From contig WKLE02000244.1 of assembly GCA_014885115.2 (NCBI GenBank), positions 1 to 32,374 of the forward strand: DNA of 32,374 bases, given 5' to 3'. Below the pieces are notes generated by a model. It ran no database searches, had not been told where the DNA came from, and worked only from the letters and a program-made list of their open reading frames with translations. The translations under genes and the position numbers were made by a program. Positions 19,527-29,312 of the stretch are shown here, one piece after another (position 1 is the stretch's first letter; the number at the start of each line of letters is the position of its first letter). The DNA comes from Asterionellopsis glacialis. Lineage: Eukaryota; Bacillariophyta; Plagiogrammaphyceae; Rhaphoneidales; Asterionellopsidaceae.

Positions 19527-21711
19527 ATGAGCAGTTTCGAATTTGATCGCGTTCAAAATCATCGGCAAAAGGAACTATCAAAATGTAATATCATCACCAT
19601 TTTGATTGTTGCTTTCATTCTACTTGTTCCTTCCGTAATCGTAGTGGGAGTATATTGCATCAGAACCACACCATCTAATGAAGCATCACCACCAGTTGCA
19701 GCACATCTTTTGCACCATGATTTTTTTTCATTTACAAGCACACAAGCTTCACAACAATACCATCTTGCTAATAATACTTCCTATAATTTTGCCAGTGACA
19801 ATGGCGATGTTGGTAATAGTATTAGTAACAAGAAAAGAGGGCTGTCCACCACGTTCTTGAAAGGCATAAAACAACGAAAGACACAGGAAATTAGTAACCT
19901 GTTACAACTCGAGATGGCTTTTGATAATCAGATTACAAAAAAGACACAGAACAGTGACGGCCGGAAGGGTAAAAAAAAAGCCAAGAAGAAAGGAAAGAAA
20001 AAAAACAAAGCAAAGAAAAACAAAAAAGAGAACCCAACAAGATCGCCCTCCCAACGCCCAACGCAGTTTCCCACAGCTTCACCAACGAAAATTTATGACA
20101 GCACAGATTTACCGACAGCTTCTCCAGCAACACCTTCACCGACGCCCTCTGCAGCGACACCTTCTCCAATAACGCCTTCGCCAACAACACCTTCAACACC
20201 TTCGCCACGTGCACAGTGGATGTCTGGTAAACATGGTATCGGATATCGAGTTCCTGGTGGAGCTGGCATAGCCACCTCAGTCTACGACCCAAAAAAGTTT
20301 GCTGACCAAATTGTCGATCTAAATACAATATCGCAGATATCATACGTCATTATAGGGCTTTCTAGTGGAGCATTCGGGGATCGATATCCTGCCCCGCATT
20401 CTATTTTAACCGATTTAAATCGCGGATCAACACCGAAGGTAAGGCGTTCTCAACGGATACTCCTTTCCGTTCGGTTTCCATAATATATAGTATTTGGTAC
20501 ATTGATCAAAAATGCACAACGGAACCAAATAAGTGACAGGAACAAATTTACTGACACCTACATTTCATTGTCATTCACCATTTGCTGCAGGATGTTGGCA
20601 CCATAGGTGACTACATTGGTGCTTTACCCGTTTATTATGACATTAATGGAGCGAAAGACTTCACTCTTGAAAACTATCAAGATCGTGACCTCTTTGGTGA
20701 AATTCTTGATGAAATGGCTAATATTGGTATCGAGTTATTGCCTATGTAGCTGCTCAGGGTCCTGCAATGTTAAAGGAGGGAGAAACCTCTGCTTATGACT
20801 ACAATGGCAAAAGTCCCTTTGTAGATTCATGCGTTGAGTGTCCTACATTGACCGGTAATAGTGGCTGTGAATGTGCACCATCTGTTTGGAAATGGAAAAA
20901 TTGGGTTAAAAACAAGTACGGTAACGATAATGATGATACCCTCAAGATGGCATTTGCCCGAGATATTGTGAAGGAATTTGCAGAAAGATATGGAACAAAA
21001 CTATCAGGTTGGTGGTTTGATCAAGGAAGTTCAGCACATTCCTCTAGTACTGAACTAGAAGCTGTTGTACATCTTCACAACCCAGATGCTGTAATTGCTA
21101 TGAACAATGGATATAAAGTTCCTCTTCAAAATAATAATCCTGGCATCGAAGACTTTACCTTTGGTCATATGACACCACTGAAAAATGGGAAAAATCCTCC
21201 TGATGGATGTTATAATTATGGGATGGTCCTTGGGGCAGAAGGGTCTAATGGAGGTTACGTATCACCTGTCTTGCAAGATCAAAGTGGGAACAGCCTTGGG
21301 AGCAATCATGATTATTCAACAATAGATGATCCAGACTTAAGACCAGACTCTTATAACTTTGGAACCAATGGGGATCCATCATTAGCGCACTTGTTCATGC
21401 CTACTAGTACTGCGTGGAACAGTGGTGACGTGGTTTGGAACGTTGCTCAAGCCACAGAATGGCATGCTCGTGTAACACAAGCTGGTGGAGCATGGACGTG
21501 GAATGTTGCACATACTGGCTGTGCAAATTGTAACAATAAAATCAACCAAGAATTAATTGATGACGAGGATTTCCTCTTTCTTCAGCAAGTTTACGGCGGT
21601 CTATCTACTGTATCGGCACCTTATGCATTTGATGATACGAATTGTGATTGTTGCAGTCCTAGTAATCAAGCTGCTGCTTACAAATGGGGGTGTCCTGGTA
21701 CATGTCCGTAA
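19527..21711 (+). CDS. Type II membrane protein with GH29 (alpha-L-fucosidase)-like ectodomain; apparent frameshift
   Basis: Exon 1 (19527-20438) encodes a short cytoplasmic head, a transmembrane segment (~21-45), a Lys-rich block (~148-168), a Pro/Thr/Ser stalk (~170-227) and the start of a catalytic-type domain. A phase-0 intron (20439-20590; GTAAGG...GCAG, 152 bp) follows. Exon 2 continues the domain but meets TAG at 20747-20749. Shifting frame near 20733 restores it (VIAYVAAQGPAM...) to the TAA ending at 21711, for about 677 aa. GH29-like marks are SGWWFDQG (candidate nucleophile Asp codon 21019-21021), NPDAVIAMNNGYK, IEDFTFGH and the Gly-Gly-Ala-Trp-Thr-x-Asn-Val segment. An activity is inferred, not shown. 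The frameshift may be a sequence error or a recent break. Confidence 0.6.
20439..20590 (+). other. Spliceosomal intron in the GH29-like gene
   Basis: The donor GTAAGG follows a complete AAG codon, and the acceptor TTTGCTGCAG precedes GAT. The phase is 0. Removing it joins the frame that reads ...GSTPK to DVGTIGDYIGALPVYYD. Confidence 0.7.
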
Positions 21712-22050
21712 GAGATGGCGGAATAAAAATACCAGATTCTCTTCAAGGTTGTAACATATTGGCAAGAAGTGCAAACGGAGTTAAAAAGATGGTGGTGCTA
21801 GCTAGAATTGAAGCACTGCGGATGTTGTCTTTTAAAGTCTGGGATTTCAGATGATGATTGAAGGACATAGAAATAGTACTATAGTATTATAATATATGCA
21901 CATAAATTTTTTTATATCTATTTATCTTTTGCTGACTTTGTTTTTTTTTCAAACTAGCAAGCTTATTTTGTTTTGCTGTTTTCTTTGTTATTATTATTTC
22001 TAACCCCCTTCCCAGTCGTGCCCAACTTTTACTATTCCTTCCTTCCTTCC

Positions 22051-22100
<50 letters not shown>

Positions 22101-22155
22101 TAACCATTCTTAACCAAACCACATTCCTACACACTTTCTTTCTTTTTCTATTCAT
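21712..22155. other. Convergent spacer with compound microsatellite
   Basis: This is the 3' flank of both the GH29-like gene (+) and IWS1 (-). It is AT-rich, with a (CCTT)n(CT)n(AC)n compound microsatellite at about 22037-22100. No gene is seen. Confidence 0.7.
22037..22100. repeat. Compound microsatellite (CCTT)n(CT)n(AC)n
   Basis: Consecutive CCTT, CT and AC runs occupy about 64 bp, close to the 3' end of IWS1 and probably in its 3' UTR. Confidence 0.9.
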
Positions 22156-23808
22156 TTATTTCGTAGGTCTTCCTTCAATACTAATGTTAGCACTACGTTG
22201 ATTTTTATTGGCAGCACGTGCTTTTTCCACCATGCGTTTACTTAAATTGGCACGTTTATCATTGGGGCCGGCAATGGCCATGCGTTTATCCGTCACTGTA
22301 CCTGTTTTATCGGTAGGACGGACGGTATATTGAAATCCTTTACTATACGGTACACGCACACGATTCACTCCCGGTCCATTTGCATCGGCCTTGTTTTTTG
22401 AGGATCCAGATGCAATCAACGAATGTAAATCTCGTCCTTGCGTTCCTTGTGATTGTTGCTGTTTGGTAGCTCTAACTGGTGTCTGTTGTTGTTGACGTGC
22501 TATACCACCTAAACTATCTATGCCACGTGTGGCATGAACAAGTTGTAAATCTCTCATATCGCCTGATTTTTGAAAGATGGGTCTTGACCATCGTTCAATT
22601 AAGCTTTTAAGTTGTCGTTTGAGTGTGGGTGTTTCAGATTTGTGCATATATAAACTCATGATTACTTTTCCAAAACCTGACTTTTTTAAATCGTGAGCTG
22701 TAATACCCTGTTCACCCTTCATATTGGAGACACAATCAATAATACGCTGTCGCACCGTGACATTTCCCAATTTACCCGTTTTGGGCAAGGGTTGGATCCA
22801 GCGTTTACAAATGGACAAGACATCAAAGTCTAACAGCATTCTCATAATGTCTTTACGAGTCAGCGTATCAACAACATGTTGTAACATTTGTAATTTACGT
22901 GTCGCCGGTTTTCGTTGTTCAATGGACTTTTCATCCAATTCGGCAGCCTCTTCCATTCGATTTAAAAAGTCCTTGACTTCATCTTCTAATTCCGATGTCT
23001 TTTTTGGAGCTCTTTTTACCTTTTGCATTTTCATGACGGCTTGCATCATGGGATTATCTGTATCTGCCTTATCTTCGGCACTTAAAGAATCAGGACCCCG
23101 TCCCTTGTACTTTCCGGAAGACGATTTCTTTTTCTTCGATCGACCTTCCTCGTCATCTTCGGAATCTTCACCCTCCGGACGTTCATCATCAAAATGTTGC
23201 TCGGCATATAATTCATTAATGGCATCTTGATCATCATCATCCATGTCGATAAAATCGTTATCTTCTTGCGTCCGTTCAAAATTGACAGATTCATAACTAT
23301 CAGCAGAATCGTATCCGTCTTGTTTGTCTTTCGATGCAGCATCTCCAGTTGCCTTGTCACCTCGTTTTTTCTTTTTCTTTTTCGTTCCATCAGCAGCAGC
23401 AGCAGCACCTTCCGAAGAAGATGTAGCTGCTTGACGCTTTTTGGCCATTAAGGCTTCCATACGTTCCTTCTTGGAAAGAGGTTTCTTTGGTGCTGCTGCT
23501 GCCGTTTCTTTTTCATCATCGGAATCATCAAACAATCCATCCTCCTCCTCCTTCTTTCCACCACTGAAGGAGGCATCTTCGTCATCGGAATCATTATCGG
23601 CATCTGGAAGTTTCCGTTTTTTACTTGCACTTTTCTTTTTTTGCAATCGCTTTTTGGCACCCCCCAATTTCTTCTTTGTACCGCCCAATTTTTTTTTCGT
23701 TGGTTTACTTTTAGGTTTCGCAATGGGTTTGGATTTTTGAGATTCCGCAATTAAATCATCTGTATCACCACCATCGCTGCTACCAAACAAATCATCTTCG
23801 TCCGACAT
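22156..23808 (-). CDS. IWS1: IWS1/Spn1 transcription elongation factor
   Basis: This intronless gene encodes 550 aa. The C-terminal half holds the conserved IWS1/TFIIS N-terminal-like helical domain (~255-420). It includes EVKDFLNRMEEAAELD, a KLQMLQHVVDTL segment, LDFDVLSICKRWIQPLP (327-343), TVRQRIID, GFGKVIMSLYMHKSE (378-392) and LIERWSRPIF (403-412), which match the family core. IWS1 binds Spt6 and RNA polymerase II elongation complexes in the nucleus. The N-terminal ~250 residues are disordered, with alternating acidic and Lys-rich tracts. The short acidic-hydrophobic motifs DLFGSSD (6-12) and GLFDDSDDE (91-99) resemble the interaction motifs found in IWS1 of other eukaryotes. Several Lys tracts could act as nuclear localisation signals. 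Length is typical. The ATG at 23808 opens directly into the acidic start. Confidence 0.93.
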   Translation of the reverse strand: MSDEDDLFGSSDGGDTDDLIAESQKSKPIAKPKSKPTKKKLGGTKKKLGGAKKRLQKKKSASKKRKLPDADNDSDDEDASFSGGKKEEEDGLFDDSDDEKETAAAAPKKPLSKKERMEALMAKKRQAATSSSEGAAAAADGTKKKKKKRGDKATGDAASKDKQDGYDSADSYESVNFERTQEDNDFIDMDDDDQDAINELYAEQHFDDERPEGEDSEDDEEGRSKKKKSSSGKYKGRGPDSLSAEDKADTDNPMMQAVMKMQKVKRAPKKTSELEDEVKDFLNRMEEAAELDEKSIEQRKPATRKLQMLQHVVDTLTRKDIMRMLLDFDVLSICKRWIQPLPKTGKLGNVTVRQRIIDCVSNMKGEQGITAHDLKKSGFGKVIMSLYMHKSETPTLKRQLKSLIERWSRPIFQKSGDMRDLQLVHATRGIDSLGGIARQQQQTPVRATKQQQSQGTQGRDLHSLIASGSSKNKADANGPGVNRVRVPYSKGFQYTVRPTDKTGTVTDKRMAIAGPNDKRANLSKRMVEKARAANKNQRSANISIEGRPTK

Positions 23809-25144
23809 ACTATTCTGTTATTCTCTTATTGTTACTATTATTGTTCAAGACGTCCTCGTCGTGCTTGTTTGTGTTCGCTTGTATTATTGCTGGATGGTCT
23901 TGTTATGCTGTGCAGCGCAACAAAGAATGCAGGAGCCCAATGTGAAATGGAGAGACCTCTCTTTCTGTCTTTGTGCCGTGTCGTTCGATGCGCGGTAAGG
24001 GCGGGAGCGATTGCATCAACGAGGAGGAGTCGACTTCGTCTCTCCTCGTAGAGTAGTTTCCGCAGAGGAGGTAAAGCCTTCCCCACGCGCAACTGCGCAA
24101 ACTCGCACTAGTACCAAGTCACTCTAGTAGGACTAAGTCGAACCTCTCAGAATCGGAACACCACCGCGCCGAAACCGCTCCTGCTGTACCGCGTTAGAGG
24201 CTCTATCGACCTCACTGCAACTCACTCACTTCTTGCTTTTCCCACCCGCCCTGCCGCAGCGCTGCTTACACCTCGTAATGCTATCTGGCCAGTACCGAAC
24301 AAACCAAGTAGCACACGAGGCAACCAGCATTAGAGATCGAACAGCCAACCTACATACAATATACAATACATAAATAAATAGCAGCCTCTTTAGCACCAAA
24401 CCAGCCTTAACACTACCACCCCCCAAACAACCACACTGCTTCTCCCTACACGTGTCCGCTACCAGCAGGAATCCCACATTACTAGCGAATTACCAAACGG
24501 CAGGAAAGTAGCTCTGGCTATGATTATTTCATAGGCCATAATATGGTTCTGAAACTCATATACTAGTTTTAACGTATGTAGGACGATTTTGGAGTGATTC
24601 TTCAAATGAATGTCACTTACGACGTGCACACTTTACCAGAAAACAATCTGAAAAAGATGAAGAGTCGTTAGTGTTTTTTTTTGTGCGCAATGCGCGAAAA
24701 GACAGTGGCTCAAAAAAAGACATTAAGAATAAGTTGTATTATCAATGTTTTTCTTTTGGTGTGTCATTTACAGTAAGGTTAGGGTAAAACCCCGTTCCAC
24801 CCGTGTTCTACTCTAACTTTTTGGTGCGCCCATGAAGGCCTGTCTTTTGTGTTGTCCGCATGTGTCATTTCTTGTCCATGATTTACGACAAACGACAAAT
24901 AGTGGACGTCAAACAGAATGACGTACTCTATTTGACAACACCAACTTCTCCTACTCCTCCCTCTATTACCATTTGATTGATTGTTTTTGATTGTTGTATT
25001 TTGTATCTTTCTTTGTTGTTGATTGTTGATTGTTTATTGCCATGTCATCGGGCATTGGTTTTTGGTGTCTTACAATATCGTTGTGCAGACAGGCAATCGA
25101 ACCAATGCTGGTTTTGAGGGGTGAAACTAGAACAACTGACAGAC

Positions 25145-25196
25145 AAAAAAAACACTGATTAACGAATCTGGCCATTCGTTAATCAGTGTTTTTTTT
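25145..25196. repeat. Perfect 23-bp inverted repeat (hairpin)
   Basis: Arms 25145-25167 and 25174-25196 are perfect complements around a 6-nt loop (CTGGCC); the arms read A8-CACTGATTAACGAAT and its complement. The motif AGTG(T)8 or its complement recurs nearby at about 24669, 25203 and 25268. It could be the core of a foldback element or a terminal-repeat remnant. Confidence 0.85.
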
Positions 25197-26204
25197 TACA
25201 TCAGTGTTTTTTTTTTAAATCCGTTTTTTTTTGTGCGAAAAATCAGGCTTGTGAAAAAAAAATACCCAAAAAAAAAACACTAACTTTTCTTTTCAACATT
25301 AAGAACGACTCTAAGTTTTTTTTCCCTGAAAAAAGACTACCCCCCATGCTTTATTTTGTAATCAAGCAAAAGAATCAGAAATCAGGTCATGAGTCCACAA
25401 CAAGAATAATCTGTGCACCCCAAAAAAAAATAGTTCAAAAACGGCCACCTGCACACCATCCATGTTTTCACCCTCTTCATCAGAGGATACAGAGAGAGAG
25501 GAGGACCCACAGCGATACCGTTGTGGCATCATGATCTTGATGAACACCTCTGTTTTCTATCACAGATGCCCATCAAACAATAATGAAACCAAGCAACAAA
25601 CAACTACAATACTAACAATTTGGATGGAGAATTGAACAGTGCCAAGAAGAGGCTTATTGTCATCTGAAAGGAGTCATCTTGTCATGACAGCGCCATGGTC
25701 GCTGGTTTTTGGTTGTTGTCAATTCAATCAGTTCCTCAAAGAAACCAAAGAGACAACATAATGCCAATTTAACGGAATGCTACTTGATTGGTTGGATCCA
25801 GATAGTTGTTGCACCAAAAAAACCTGATTCTTTTTCTTGGGGACCTGATTCTTTTGGACGTCCGCAAGAGTGGATTTCAGAGCAATGTCCAGAACCAAAG
25901 AGTCAGGAATAATAACCTATTGAGTGAGGAGTAATAACCTATTGGGAGGCAAAAAAAGATGATTTTTTTCTGATTCTTTTTCCAATAAAGTGTGCACCCT
26001 CTTATGGCCATTCATACTGGGAATTTAAACATGTGGAATTCATAATGTAGATTCATAAAGAAACAAATCTATTATATGTTGTATTAATGTGTGTATGAGA
26101 ATATTTTGCATTTTTATGTGTGTTGGTGACTGACACACATATGGACAAAACTGATCATGTAGAGTCCAGTACAAAAGCTACAATAAAAATGGGTTTTTCA
26201 TCAA

Positions 26205-26233
26205 TTTTTCATCCAATTTTTTTGGATGAAAAA
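26205..26233. repeat. 12-bp perfect hairpin
   Basis: TTTTTCATCCAA (26205-26216) pairs with TTGGATGAAAAA (26222-26233) around a T5 loop. Confidence 0.8.
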
Positions 26234-26604
26234 CCTAATAATCCATTGAAATAACCGTTGAGATTGTGTCATTTAGGCACGTACCAGCAAAGCGCATGAA
26301 AGCTTGTTCCACAGCCTCTGGTCAACAATCTATTTCAATGAGAAAAACAGGTGTGTTGGGATCCCGGTTGAGTGTCCTCTATATATGATGTCAGAGATTG
26401 AAATACTGACCAATCAAAATACGTTAATGTTAGTACATAACAACCATAAAAAAGACATAAAGGTCATTGAGTACTGTTTGCTAAAAATTTACATTAAAAA
26501 TTTACATACACTATTTTACGTTTTCTCCGAAGTAAAAAAAAACACAAATTAACTATGATGATGGTTAAAAAAACCATGTAGTGTGCCCATGAATCCCCTG
26601 TTTC

Positions 26605-26630
26605 TGGCACTAATGGCACTATTAGTGCCA
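26605..26630. repeat. 10-bp inverted repeat
   Basis: TGGCACTAAT (26605-26614) and ATTAGTGCCA (26621-26630) flank GGCACT. It lies near the left end of the recognisable transposase remains. Confidence 0.8.
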
Positions 26631-27478
26631 CCACCTATAACAATAACATTCCCATCATTGTCAACACCATCACCTATTCTCCCACGATGTCTGTTGTGCC
26701 AAGACACTGGAAAGTTATCTTGGAGAGTAAAGGAAATTCTGACTTGGGTCTGTGATCCCAATCATTGCAAAAAGTTATTAAGAAGAGGCTCTGCAGTAAG
26801 GATTGTAAAGCTACAAGAGTTGACATATTGAGACTGTCAAAGTATTATGGATATTTTACAACAAAATAAACATTTAAAGGATTTAGAAGAGTATGAAAGA
26901 AGAGCAAAAGCCCCACTTGAACACTTGTTTAACTGCCATGATTTTTGCAATCCTGCCTGGTGTCCTGGTTAAGAAAAATCTGGGGAAAAAGTACAATCAT
27001 AAATATCACGACAAAACTAGACACAAGATTTTATACAAACAATTTTTGGATATATTCAACTTATTCAACAGTGAAGAAAAACTCATAGAGATGTTTCATC
27101 CTTATGATACACAAGTAAATGAAGGTCTGAGTAAGTGTATTTTGTATGGGGCACCCAAGCACAAAAACTATTCTACAACCATGTCACTGGCAACTCGGGT
27201 TTCAATGAAAGCAGCTGTTAACTCAGTTGGATGACTTTTTTGGTGAAGCTTTCAAGGTTCTGGAAATTGTCCCAGGAAGAAATACCTTTAAATCATGGCA
27301 ATCAATTGATAATGAAATGGGCTGTCACAAAAAATAAGGTCCAAATCCAAGCATCAAGAGTCATCAAGTGAAAAAACAAAATAATGAAATTAAAAAAAGT
27401 TACCTACAAGAAAAGGCAGACAAGAAGCAAGGGATTGATTACAAGTCAGGAATTGGTTTTGGAGGTTGTGTAACACTG

Positions 27479-27654
27479 CGTTCTCATCGTGACGTCAGCG
27501 TTCTCATCGTGACGTCAGCGTTCGCGATAGCGACGTGCGTCACTGCGCGTTTGCGTCTGTCCGTTCGATGACGTCATCACGTCATCTCGTCTGTCCGGTC
27601 CGTGACTTCATCACGTCATCACGTTTGTCCGGTCCGTGACGTCATCGCATCACG
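27479..27654. repeat. GC-rich tandem repeats carrying CRE-like TGACGTCA sites
   Basis: Two 20-bp units, CGTTCTCATCGTGACGTCAG, lie at 27479-27498 and 27499-27518. Three units of about 34 bp follow at 27555-27588, 27589-27622 and 27623-27654, built on GT(C/T)TGTCCGGTCCGTGACG and TCATCACGTCATCAC-like halves. Nearly every unit holds a full or one-off TGACGTCA palindrome. The composition contrasts sharply with the AT-rich surroundings, and the block interrupts the transposase remnant. Confidence 0.85.
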
Positions 27655-28818
27655 GTCCGTCCGTACTACGGTTGATTGACATATCGCGCGAGTCTCGCGA
27701 CTCGCCTACTGCACTCGCCCCCATGTCCACCTCCTGCACAAAAAGGAACAAAGGGAACAAAGGGAATTTGCAAACATTGTAGTCTACAAGGTTATCAACA
27801 TAAAAATCATGCATCATGTTTGAAAAACCCAAAGCAGAAAAATGAACATCCTGATGTAACTACAGTACCTCCTTAGAATCTGCAGTACAAGAGTCAAATG
27901 TAAATTTGGTTAGTAGTACTATGAAGGAAGGTGTATACGTGTCAGAGGGGACTACTTTTAAAATTGTTTCATCAATTAACAATAATTGCCAGGTGGATCA
28001 TACATTGCAAGATTCTATTGTATTTATGCAAGGCTGAGGAATGGAATCTGAAAATCATACCCCTCAATTGACTCAGTCTGATTTCCAGGATTTGAATGAC
28101 ATCACCAGCAAGAACCCTGAAAACAACAATTCCTATGATGCTCATTTCATTAACCGGGTGGAGAATATTGACATGATTGACTTTGACAATGACTTGATGG
28201 ACTTTGAGGATGAGTCAACAATGACTTATGATCATCATGCATACATATATTGATACTACAAATAATTATGTGCTGGAATATGTAATGAAACAGTAGACGA
28301 GAAGCATCATTCTTCAAATATATGTAAAAGAAAAAGTTGATAAAAAGATAAGGGCCTTGACTGTTAAAAAAATTAATAACTAAACAACTAAAGGCCCTGC
28401 CTACTGTTTTATTTTAGATTATAAAAGCCAACTTGATATAGAAAGAGTTTATACTCTGCTTTATGTCATTCCCATGAGTTCCGGTGCATCGTTCCTATTG
28501 TTCAGAGGTCCAAAATATTTTTTCCAAGAAATTGATGCACTAGAAAATAACAAGGGATTTTGGAAAAAATAAGCGTATGAACAGGAGTGAAAAAGAGTGG
28601 CCAAGACTACCTTAAGCATTTACTGTACTACACACAATGACACATCGTTTCTCAATGTAGTTATTTTGGCTAACAACACATGTGCTCCCCCCCCCCATTG
28701 CCTATACATTTTTCAAATTTAAGATCCAAGATATTATCTACCCATTTAAACACATGCCCAAAATTTAGATCTAGATTTAGATTCAGGCCTGTCCATCCCT
28801 CTCACCCAAGGTTCATAG

Positions 28819-29007
28819 TGCATAACTTAAATGCAAAAATTTGGATTTTGATTTAGCTCCCCCACTTTGGAACAGGAGCCAAAATTCATGAATTATTACA
28901 GGGAGTGTGTATGATTGTTCAGTGATTCTTGTGTGTTTAATGGGTTATTAATATATGATAAATAACTAAATCAAAATCCAAATTATGCACCCCCTTAAGT
29001 TATGCAC
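28819..29007. repeat. Foldback element with about 38-bp inverted arms
   Basis: The left arm (28819-28855: GTGCATAACTTAA...TTTGGATTTTGATTTA) is the imperfect complement of the right arm (28967-29007: TAAATCAAAATCCAAA...CTTAAGTTATGCAC). The mismatch is a short internal segment. The 111-bp centre has no coding potential, which fits a small MITE-like or foldback element. Confidence 0.7.
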
Positions 29008-29025
29008 CCCCTTAAGTTATGCACC
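28983..29025. repeat. Tandem TTATGCACCCCCTTAAG repeat
   Basis: The 17-bp unit TTATGCACCCCCTTAAG occurs about two and a half times in a row, overlapping the right arm of the foldback. Confidence 0.85.
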
Positions 29026-29312
29026 CACTAAAGGCCCCCCTGTACCAGGTATGGAGTTGCCAGTAGTGCATCTTGCGTCACAAAAATAACAACACTCATT
29101 CTGAATTCTGATCAGCTTAGGAGTGATTTTGCAGCAGCAGCAGCAGCAGTCAGACGGGACTCAAAGAAGCAAACAGAGAACTGAGAACACAATCACTACC
29201 AGAGACGAATCAAAAAACACCAGTGTGCTCCAAGACAAAGAGTGATTCCTGAGAAACAAGGAGAACCGCATTGTGAACTGCTATTGCTTTACCATCATCC
29301 TAACATAGAAGA

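Larger units (their letters stand above)
23809..26582. other. Long gene-free stretch, probably transposon-derived
   Basis: About 2.8 kb upstream of IWS1 holds no supported gene. The first 0.7 kb is relatively GC-rich and probably includes the IWS1 promoter. From about 24.6 kb the DNA is AT-rich, with repeated AGTG(T)8-type motifs in both orientations, a 23-bp perfect hairpin (25145-25196), direct repeats of AATAACCTATTG (25911-25922 and 25933-25944) and a 12-bp hairpin at 26205-26233. Short open frames show no known motif. Confidence 0.5.
26583..28253 (+). pseudogene. Degenerate Mutator-like (MULE) transposase
   Basis: Pieces of one transposase are spread over three frames. In order they are: GKLSWRVKE...DPNHCKKLL (about 26700-26790); DILRLSKYYGYF then QNKHLKDLEEYERRAKAPLE and HLFNCHDFCNPAWCPG (26862-26969) ending in TAA; KKYNHKYHDK...HPYDTQVNEGL...GAPKHKNYSTTMSLATRV to TGA at 27232; GEAFKVLEIV; KSYLQEKADKKQGIDYKSG; a zinc-knuckle-like CKHCSLQGYQHKNHASC (about 27760-27815); and an acidic tail (28041-28253). 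The order and motifs match Mutator-like transposases that I recall as common in diatom genomes. At least three frameshifts, several stops and a GC-rich insertion at about 27475-27690 show it is dead. The N-terminal half was not found. Confidence 0.7.
28254..29312. other. Gene-free stretch with foldback and tandem repeats
   Basis: No gene is seen. The stretch holds a C-run (about 28687-28695), a foldback (28819-29007), a tandem repeat of TTATGCACCCCCTTAAG (28983-29025), a GTACCAGGTAT site (29042-29052) and a (CAG)n run at about 29134-29152. Its right end is the presumed promoter and leader of the Pro/Thr-rich membrane protein. Confidence 0.6.

Noticed and set aside
20728..20758. A second intron to explain the frame change in the GH29-like gene
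   Set aside because: The GT...AG span is only about 31 bp and does not restore the downstream frame.
25145..25196. A CRISPR-like or bacterial terminator reading of the hairpin
   Set aside because: The context is eukaryotic, there are no spacer-separated repeats, and no gene ends next to it.
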